Assembly: GCA_030605835.1 (NCBI GenBank)
Contig: JAUWHO010000027.1
Location: 149,664 to 213,663, forward strand
Length of the DNA: 64,000 nucleotides
Source: Candidatus Zixiibacteriota bacterium
GTDB taxonomy: Bacteria; Zixibacteria; MSB-5A5; DG-27
Reading direction: 5' to 3'
A program made the translations under genes and the position numbers. This document shows, one piece after another, positions 57,876 through 64,000 of this stretch. Position 1 is the stretch's first letter, and the number at the start of each line of letters is the position of its first letter. Under the pieces are notes generated by a model. The model had not been told where the DNA came from and did not search any database. It was given only the letters and a program-made list of their open reading frames with translations.

Positions 57876-58760
57876 ATGCACAGGACTCTGATCTTAAAAA
57901 GGTTCAAAGAAATCGGACTAAAACCGTCTGAGGCAAAGACCTACCTCTCTCTTTTGGAAAAAGATACTCTTACCGTATCTGAAGTCTCGAGGATCGCGGG
58001 AATACCCCGTTCAAATGCTTATCAGGCCTTGGAGGAATTAATGTCTAAGGGCCTGTGCATATCCAAACCGGGTGATACAAAAAAATATAGCGCTTCTGAC
58101 CCCGCGTTACTGGTGGAGAAGTTTCATATGCAAGCGGATGAAGCAGCTGAAAGGGAGTTGCAGAATTTGACTGAGAAGGAAAAACTGATATTGGACAGAA
58201 GCAATGTTGCGAAGGAGAGTATTACGAATCTCATGAAGGAACTAAGGCCGCAATACGAAAACAGCCGGGAGAAGACCAATCCCTTAGACTACATTGAAAT
58301 CATAAAAGACCCTTATCAGATACATAAGAGATTCATGCAGCTGGGGAGGGAAGCCAAGAATGAGATATTATGTTTCGCAAAACCTCCCTATGTGGGCCCT
58401 AAGGAATGGCTCAAAGAACAATCCGAGCAAGAGCTTGAGCCGCACCAAGAGGGCCTAAGAAGTAGATGCATTTATGAGATCCCAAAGGACGAAGAAGAAA
58501 TTGAATGGTTGTTTAAGACCATAGACACAGCTGCCCGGCATGGGGAAAGGGCGCGGGTGATTAAAGAGTTGCCGATGAAAATGGCTATCTTCGATTCAAG
58601 AACTGTCATATTAGCATTGGCAGACCCGATTTCCAAGCGGACCTCCCTCACGACACAAATTGTTGAACATGCCGATCTGGCGGAAGGCTTAAAGATACTA
58701 TTCGAGACATTATGGGAACAGGCTAAAGACTACCATATTCTGAAAGATTCCGGGAGGTGA
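57876..58760 (+). CDS. TrmB-family HTH transcriptional regulator
   Basis: 'RFKEIGLKPSEAKTYLSLLEKDTLTVSEVSRIAGIPRSNAYQALEELMSKGL' winged HTH plus TrmB-like C-terminal domain. Confidence 0.9.
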   Translation: MHRTLILKRFKEIGLKPSEAKTYLSLLEKDTLTVSEVSRIAGIPRSNAYQALEELMSKGLCISKPGDTKKYSASDPALLVEKFHMQADEAAERELQNLTEKEKLILDRSNVAKESITNLMKELRPQYENSREKTNPLDYIEIIKDPYQIHKRFMQLGREAKNEILCFAKPPYVGPKEWLKEQSEQELEPHQEGLRSRCIYEIPKDEEEIEWLFKTIDTAARHGERARVIKELPMKMAIFDSRTVILALADPISKRTSLTTQIVEHADLAEGLKILFETLWEQAKDYHILKDSGR

Positions 58761-58857
58761 TGCTATGCCAACAGATATACAGGGAGGTTCGTCGCTCATC
58801 GCAGAAACATGAGACAGTTAACTCGAAGTCCGCCACTGGCGGGAAAAGGAAATTGAA

Positions 58858-60705
58858 ATGAAGAACTCACTCTTTTTGACAGTTTTTTTGCTTTCGTTAT
58901 TTGTGTCAACAGCGTTCGCTCTGGAACCGGGCGATACTTTGTGGACACGCACCTACGGTGGTGCTGAGTCTGAATATGCTTACTCCGTTGAACAGACCAC
59001 CGACGGCGGGTATATCTTTTGTGGCAAGACTCATTACTACGGACAAAGTGATGACTCTGTCTACCTGGTCAAGACCGACGCTAACGGCGATCCTCTCTGG
59101 ACACGAACCTATGGCGGCTACTGGTATGAATGTGGTAATTCGGTCCAGCAGACGACCGACGGCGGATATATTATCACCGGCTGGACGTTGTCCTTCGGGC
59201 CGGGTTGGTCTGACGTTTACCTAGTGAAGACCGACGCTAGCGGCGATGTCCTCTGGACTCGCGCCCATGGTGGAGAGGACGGTGACGAGGAAGGCTGGTC
59301 AGTCCGGCAGACGACCGACGGCGGATATATCTTCGTCGGTAATGCCGATTCCTTCGGAGCGGGTGGTCAGGATGTCTACATATTCAAGACCGATGCCAAC
59401 GGCGATTCCGTGTGGGCGCGAACCTACGGTGGGAGCAGTAATGATTTTGCCCGCTGTGTCCAGCAGACCACTGATGGAGGATATATCGTCGTTGGCACTA
59501 CCCTTTCCTTCGGAGCAGGGAGTTTTGATATCTACCTGTTGAAGATCGATGCCAACGGTGATACTCTGTGGACACGCACCTACGGGGGTGAAGGCTTTGA
59601 TCATGGTAAATCGGTACTGCAGATTGCTGATGGCGGGTATATCATTGCTGGCAGCACCTCTTCGTTCGGCGCAGGTCTTAGTGATGTTTACCTCTTGAAG
59701 GTTGATGCTAACGGCAATACCCTGTGGACGCGAACCTATGGCGGGAGTGACCGTGACTATGGCAGTTCCGTTCATCAGACGGTTGACGGTGGGTATATCA
59801 TCACCGGCAACACGCTGTCCTTCGGCGCAGGCAATTACGATGTCTACGTGTTGAAGACCGATTCTAACGGCGATACCGTGTGGACGCGAACCTATGGCGG
59901 GAGTGAACGTGATTATGGCCAGTCCATCCAGCAGACCGCTGACGGTGGCTACATCGCCGCTGGCTATACCGAATCCTTCGGAGCAGGTCGTACGGATGCT
60001 TGGCTATTAAAACTTGCGGGCGAAGTGCAGCCGGATGTCTCAATTGAGATAGTCCCTGATGACCCTCCAGTGACGGTGCCTCAGGGTGGTACCTTTGGCT
60101 TTACCGGAACGCTGACAAACAACACTGACGAGCCTCAGGTTACTGACGCCTGGACTATGGCCGTCGGGCCACAAAAGGAAACTTACGGGCCTTTCAAGAT
60201 GCTGAATGACGTAGAGCTTGAACCTTTTGAGACTCGCACTGCCGACTTCAATCAGCACGTCCCCAACCTGGCACCCTTAGGATTCTACACCTACATCGCT
60301 TACTGCGGGGATTACCCCTCCACGGTGATGGATTCCTCTTACTTCCAGATAGAGGTCGTCGCGGGTGAATTCACTGAGGCAGGCCAGGGAGGTTGGGTTC
60401 TGACGGGCTCGTTCCTCGAAGGAGATTTGCTTGACCTTCCTTCTGAGTTTGCGCTTCTGAGCAATTATCCCAACCCGTTTAACGCCAGAACAGTAATCGA
60501 GTATCAGTTGCCGGTGAGTTCCAGTGTGAAGCTGGAGGTTTACAACATTCTCGGCAGCAAGGTTGCCACTTTGGTGAACGGAGAAGAGGTAGCCGGTTAC
60601 AAGTCTGTGACCTGGGATGCCTCCGAGGTCTCCTCCGGCGTCTACTTCTACAAGCTCACTGCGGCTGGTTTCTTGGATACCAATAGGATGATTCTCCTTA
60701 AATAG
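58858..60705 (+). CDS. Secreted seven-repeat (beta-propeller-like) protein with Ig-like domain and C-terminal sorting domain
   Basis: Seven ~52-aa repeats 'LWTRTYGG...DYG.SVQQT.DGGYII.G.T.SFGAG..DVYLLKTDANGDT'; CTD 'NYPNPFNARTVIEY...SSGVYFYKLTA'. Confidence 0.92.
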   Translation: MKNSLFLTVFLLSLFVSTAFALEPGDTLWTRTYGGAESEYAYSVEQTTDGGYIFCGKTHYYGQSDDSVYLVKTDANGDPLWTRTYGGYWYECGNSVQQTTDGGYIITGWTLSFGPGWSDVYLVKTDASGDVLWTRAHGGEDGDEEGWSVRQTTDGGYIFVGNADSFGAGGQDVYIFKTDANGDSVWARTYGGSSNDFARCVQQTTDGGYIVVGTTLSFGAGSFDIYLLKIDANGDTLWTRTYGGEGFDHGKSVLQIADGGYIIAGSTSSFGAGLSDVYLLKVDANGNTLWTRTYGGSDRDYGSSVHQTVDGGYIITGNTLSFGAGNYDVYVLKTDSNGDTVWTRTYGGSERDYGQSIQQTADGGYIAAGYTESFGAGRTDAWLLKLAGEVQPDVSIEIVPDDPPVTVPQGGTFGFTGTLTNNTDEPQVTDAWTMAVGPQKETYGPFKMLNDVELEPFETRTADFNQHVPNLAPLGFYTYIAYCGDYPSTVMDSSYFQIEVVAGEFTEAGQGGWVLTGSFLEGDLLDLPSEFALLSNYPNPFNARTVIEYQLPVSSSVKLEVYNILGSKVATLVNGEEVAGYKSVTWDASEVSSGVYFYKLTAAGFLDTNRMILLK

Positions 60706-60753
60706 GGGATAGACACCAACGAGTTAGTTTTCGGTCTGACTGAAGACAACTTA

Positions 60754-60786
60754 GGGAGAAACCGATCGAGGTTTCTCCCTTTTATT
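60754..60786 (+). terminator. Rho-independent terminator
   Basis: GGGAGAAACC-GATCGA-GGTTTCTCCC then TTTTATTTT. Confidence 0.85.
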
Positions 60787-60796
60787 TTCTACTACG

Positions 60797-60825
60797 AAAA
60801 AAGCCGCCGGATTGCTGCCGGCGGC
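60797..60825 (-). terminator. Rho-independent terminator (minus strand)
   Basis: GCCGCCGG-N7-CCGGCGGC with A-run on plus strand (T-run on minus). Confidence 0.8.
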
Positions 60826-60857
60826 GATATTAACAATTGCTTTCTCTTCGATTCCCT

Positions 60858-61877
60858 CTATTTCTCGAAAGGTCTCTCGAATATGCTCTCGAACTGAAAG
60901 TTGGGAATGATATAGACCAAATCCGACTCCGAGCTTCGGCAATATCTGCTCCCGGCCTCCTTGTCCCTCAGCTCCCCGACCGAGACAACCAGGGAGCGAC
61001 CGTCCTTCAAAGTCAACTCCACTGTATAGCGGGGTCTCGACAAGCCAGATTTATCCACCTGAGTGGGATCCACCACCTCGGAGGCCCGCAGGTTTGCTAA
61101 CCCCCTCACCAAGTTGACGATCTTTCTCTCCTCCAAGCTCTCGTAATTGGGGAGGGTTTGCACCCATTCATATTCTACACTTGGCAACATAGGTGTCTGG
61201 GCTTCAGTGGTATCCTCTCTGATCTCCGGGGTTTCCTCTCTCTTCTCGAACACCCTTTTTCTCCTGGGGGTGTTGACCGCCACTCGGGTCAGCTCCTTTT
61301 CTGCGAAGTCGAAGATTTTTAGGTCGGTCCACCTGTTGAAATCGAGCTCTCTTTCCCCCTCGCCGTAGATTCCGAACTGGGTGAGGAGGTTTTCGTTGGC
61401 CAGATAAACGTTGCTCTCCCCGGAACGCCTCACAAAAGAGCTCTTCCAGTCGGGGCCCTTTTTCCCGACCAGGAGGTGATTCAGCTCCGTTCCTTCCTTG
61501 TCGTAGAGCACCAGATGAAATGTCTCCTCCTCCCCGATCTCGAAATCAGAGAGGAGTTCCTCCTTGGTGGAGCGGAGTTGGCCTCGCATCCCCTTCAAGG
61601 TTTCCAGAAGCTTTTCGATCTGCTTCTCCTGAGCCTTGGCGTTGAAGTTGCTTTTCACCACCCAGCGGCCGTGGGATTTCTCTAAAACCAGCCTCTTCTC
61701 AGCGGCGGTGTCCTGGTAGGCTGCGATTTTGGCAACTGCGTTTGGGGAGAAATCCGGGAAAATCTGGACGGTGCTCTCCTTCACGCTAAGTTTGGTGTGG
61801 GTGCTGAGCTGAATCAGATAGATGATCATCAGGACTGCCAGAGCCCCGAGTAGAGTGTACAACGTTTTCTTCTTCAT
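60858..61877 (-). CDS. DUF4340-like protein
   Basis: True start likely MKKKTLYTLLGALAVLMIIYLIQL at 61877; 'ESTVQIFPDFSPNAVAKIAAYQDTAAEKRLVLEKSHGRWVVKSNFNAKAQEKQIEKLLETLKG'. Confidence 0.85.
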   Translation of the reverse strand: MKKKTLYTLLGALAVLMIIYLIQLSTHTKLSVKESTVQIFPDFSPNAVAKIAAYQDTAAEKRLVLEKSHGRWVVKSNFNAKAQEKQIEKLLETLKGMRGQLRSTKEELLSDFEIGEEETFHLVLYDKEGTELNHLLVGKKGPDWKSSFVRRSGESNVYLANENLLTQFGIYGEGERELDFNRWTDLKIFDFAEKELTRVAVNTPRRKRVFEKREETPEIREDTTEAQTPMLPSVEYEWVQTLPNYESLEERKIVNLVRGLANLRASEVVDPTQVDKSGLSRPRYTVELTLKDGRSLVVSVGELRDKEAGSRYCRSSESDLVYIIPNFQFESIFERPFEK

Positions 61878-61900
61878 CTCAATCTCTCCCGACTTGGCTC

Positions 61901-64000
61901 TCACGCCTCCGAGCTTATGAGGCGTTGATAGGCCTCCCGGCGACGCCGACGGAAGATATACCGGACGATTCCGATCACCGCCAAAATCAGAGGCACCAAG
62001 AGCACCACCAGAAATCTGTAAAGGATCTTGGTTCCCGGGGAGGTCTTCTTTATCAGTCTGGAGGTCTGGAACTTGGTTCTGATGTTGATGAGCTCCTCTC
62101 CCAGAGTCAGAGCATCGACGGCGTTTATGAAAAAGAGGCCGTTGCCGTAAGCACTGATGAGGTTGTTGCTGAACATCTCCGCACACCCGGTTAGGAGCAG
62201 CTTCCCCGGTCTGGGAACGATCGGCTCGAGCTCTTCTTTTTCCTCTTTCGCTTCCTGCTCGGTATCACCCGGCAGCTGGGGCCAGGGTGGTGCTTCCCCC
62301 TCCAAGGCCTGCGGAAACTGACCGGTCAAAAGCATCGCCAAGAGCTGTTTGCCGGTGAAATCGTGCTCCCGGGGGTTTATATCCCCGGGCAGCAGAGGCC
62401 TCATCGTGGAGGGGATGCTCCAGCTCTCCGGGCTGGACTCGAACAGGGGGGTGAAAGTTAGCCCCAGACTGTCCACCCGGGCCTCGTCCACGGTGAGCGT
62501 TGTTCCCCACAGGTACAGAAGTGCTCCGATATTATTGGTGATGGAGACCTCCGGGTTCATGTTGGCGGGGGTCACCCGGATCTGCATGGGGAGCTTAACC
62601 GGGGTCATCACCGTGGTGGTGATGAAACCTCCGAGGGTCTTTCTCACCGGAATGCTCAAGACCTCGTGGTCGCTGTCCATCAGAATCTCCTCCGACACCG
62701 ACAGTCCGTAATGCTCTAAAATCTCATTCACCGCCGGGCGATTCTTCACGGGCCTTATCCGCAGCTCCCCCTGGGGGTTGGGCTCGTAAGCGAAGCGGTA
62801 GTTCTGGACCGCCATGAGAACGTTCCCCCCGGAGGCCAAGAAGCGATCGATCTCGTATAGTTGGCGTTCCGCCAAGTTGGTGGGGTCTATCACCGCCAGG
62901 GTGCGGACCCCTTCGGGTATCGGCTGTCCCTTGATGAGCCCCACTCGCTCCACCTCGTAGCCCTCCTGGCGCAAAAACAGAGGCAGGGTGGAGTAGTTGT
63001 CCTGCACTTCGGGAACCTCCTGTCCCATCCGGCGGATCCACTCCCGCACTTTGGGATCCCGATAGCGAGGGTTGACATCCTGCATCGGAGAGACGATCCC
63101 GACCAATGGCTTGGTCTCCATGGTCAACCGATAGATTCTGGAGAGGAGTTCGTATTCCAGATTCCCCAGCGTGGCGGGAACCACCTGAGGGACGATCTCC
63201 TCCTTCTTGTCAAGATAGCCGATTGAGATGGCAGAGTAGATCCTCTTGATCGCGAAGGCGTCCTTCTCGATGGTCTGGGCGTCGAAGGGGAGGATACCTT
63301 TCTCCTCCAGCTTCTTCACCTCGTCAACATCGGTGGTGGGGTCAATTATCTGATAATGAAACCTATCTGAAACCGCTGCCAGCTCCCGGAGCTTATCCCC
63401 CACATCCCTCTCCATGGTTTGCATCGCGGAGGGGAGCTTCTCCTTGGGGGAGATGTAGTAGCTGACCTGCACCGGGGCTTCCTTGAGCTCGGAGAGGATC
63501 TTCTCCGTAGAATGGGAGATGGTGTAGACTTTATCTTCGGTGAGATCGAACCTCCCTAAGTTCATTCTCCCCACCACCACGTTGAACATGACCGTCACCG
63601 CCAGAAGGATCACTGCCGTCACCGCGAAGGTGGACCCCACCTGTCTGCGGAACTTATGTTCGACGGTGTAAGCGTTCAGAACCAGGAATGCAACGGTGTA
63701 GGAGAGAAAGTAGAGGACATCGCGCAGGTCCAAGACGCCTCGCTCGATGGAGGCAAAATGATATGCGGTTCCCATGCTTCCCAAAAGGAAACTCCCCAGA
63801 CCGTTTATCCATCCGTCCAGAACCGCGGCGATGTAATCGGTTCCCAGCATGTAGAAGAGAAAACAGCTTACCATCCCCAGGATGAAGGCCAGAATCTGCT
63901 CCTTGAACAACCCGGAGATGAAGATGCCTACCGACAGGAAAAATGCCCCCAAAAATGCCGCTCCCAGGTAACCTCCAATTATCGGTCCGGGGTCGGGATT
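61901..64000 (-). CDS. GldF-GldG-like fused ABC-2 permease / DUF4350-like auxiliary protein, truncated at window edge
   Basis: Reading frame is open to 64000 ('NPDPGPIIGGYLGAAFLGAFFLSVGIFISGL'); N-terminal permease TMs followed by 'NLGRFDLTEDKVYTISHSTEKILSELKEAPVQVSYYISPKEKLP'. Confidence 0.88.
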   Translation of the reverse strand, partial: NPDPGPIIGGYLGAAFLGAFFLSVGIFISGLFKEQILAFILGMVSCFLFYMLGTDYIAAVLDGWINGLGSFLLGSMGTAYHFASIERGVLDLRDVLYFLSYTVAFLVLNAYTVEHKFRRQVGSTFAVTAVILLAVTVMFNVVVGRMNLGRFDLTEDKVYTISHSTEKILSELKEAPVQVSYYISPKEKLPSAMQTMERDVGDKLRELAAVSDRFHYQIIDPTTDVDEVKKLEEKGILPFDAQTIEKDAFAIKRIYSAISIGYLDKKEEIVPQVVPATLGNLEYELLSRIYRLTMETKPLVGIVSPMQDVNPRYRDPKVREWIRRMGQEVPEVQDNYSTLPLFLRQEGYEVERVGLIKGQPIPEGVRTLAVIDPTNLAERQLYEIDRFLASGGNVLMAVQNYRFAYEPNPQGELRIRPVKNRPAVNEILEHYGLSVSEEILMDSDHEVLSIPVRKTLGGFITTTVMTPVKLPMQIRVTPANMNPEVSITNNIGALLYLWGTTLTVDEARVDSLGLTFTPLFESSPESWSIPSTMRPLLPGDINPREHDFTGKQLLAMLLTGQFPQALEGEAPPWPQLPGDTEQEAKEEKEELEPIVPRPGKLLLTGCAEMFSNNLISAYGNGLFFINAVDALTLGEELINIRTKFQTSRLIKKTSPGTKILYRFLVVLLVPLILAVIGIVRYIFRRRRREAYQRLISSEA

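Noticed and set aside
61878-62186. N-terminal extension of the DUF4340 ORF
   Set aside because: Overlaps the GldG-like gene in another frame; MKKKTLYTLLG at 61877 gives a proper membrane-anchored start.

Overview
Genomic window (about 64 kb), probably from an uncultured FCB-group-like bacterium. This placement is inference, from six loci carrying type-IX-secretion-like 'NYPNPFN...SGVYFY...' C-terminal domains, a GldF/GldG-like gene and an LptD-like gene. Contents from start to end: glycerate 2-kinase and an ATP-type PEPCK-like gene; a MacAB-like efflux cassette; a secreted ~2700-aa beta-propeller/TPR protein with two degenerate CHAT domains, downstream of DUF1318 (YdbL-like) and AsmA/YdbH-like genes; HU and LptD; a cluster of secreted proteins including a subtilase; crotonase/3-hydroxyacyl-CoA dehydrogenase genes; a housekeeping block (xseA, folD, ymdB, rny, zapA, pheT, pheS, rplT, rpmI, infC, thrS) interrupted by HicAB, a YgiT/DUF4258 pair and a PD-(D/E)XK-like nuclease; tRNA-Pro and tRNA-Val; a second cluster of secreted proteins; and a DUF4340/GldG-like locus cut by the window edge. 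The strongest unusual signal is in two tandem, diverged beta-helix paralogues (54555-55985 and 56238-57647). Each reads in frame through a TGA at an equivalent position, next to Cys-Gly. Each TGA is followed 28 or 25 nt later by the same perfect hairpin CTCCCG-GTA-CGGGAG. This suggests selenocysteine insertion or programmed readthrough in secreted proteins. Other notable signals are perfect extended Shine-Dalgarno-like elements 84-102 nt upstream of four secreted-protein genes, mosaic palindromic intergenic islands, and a TrmB-like gene with a putative operator. All calls come from reading the sequence; no searches were run.
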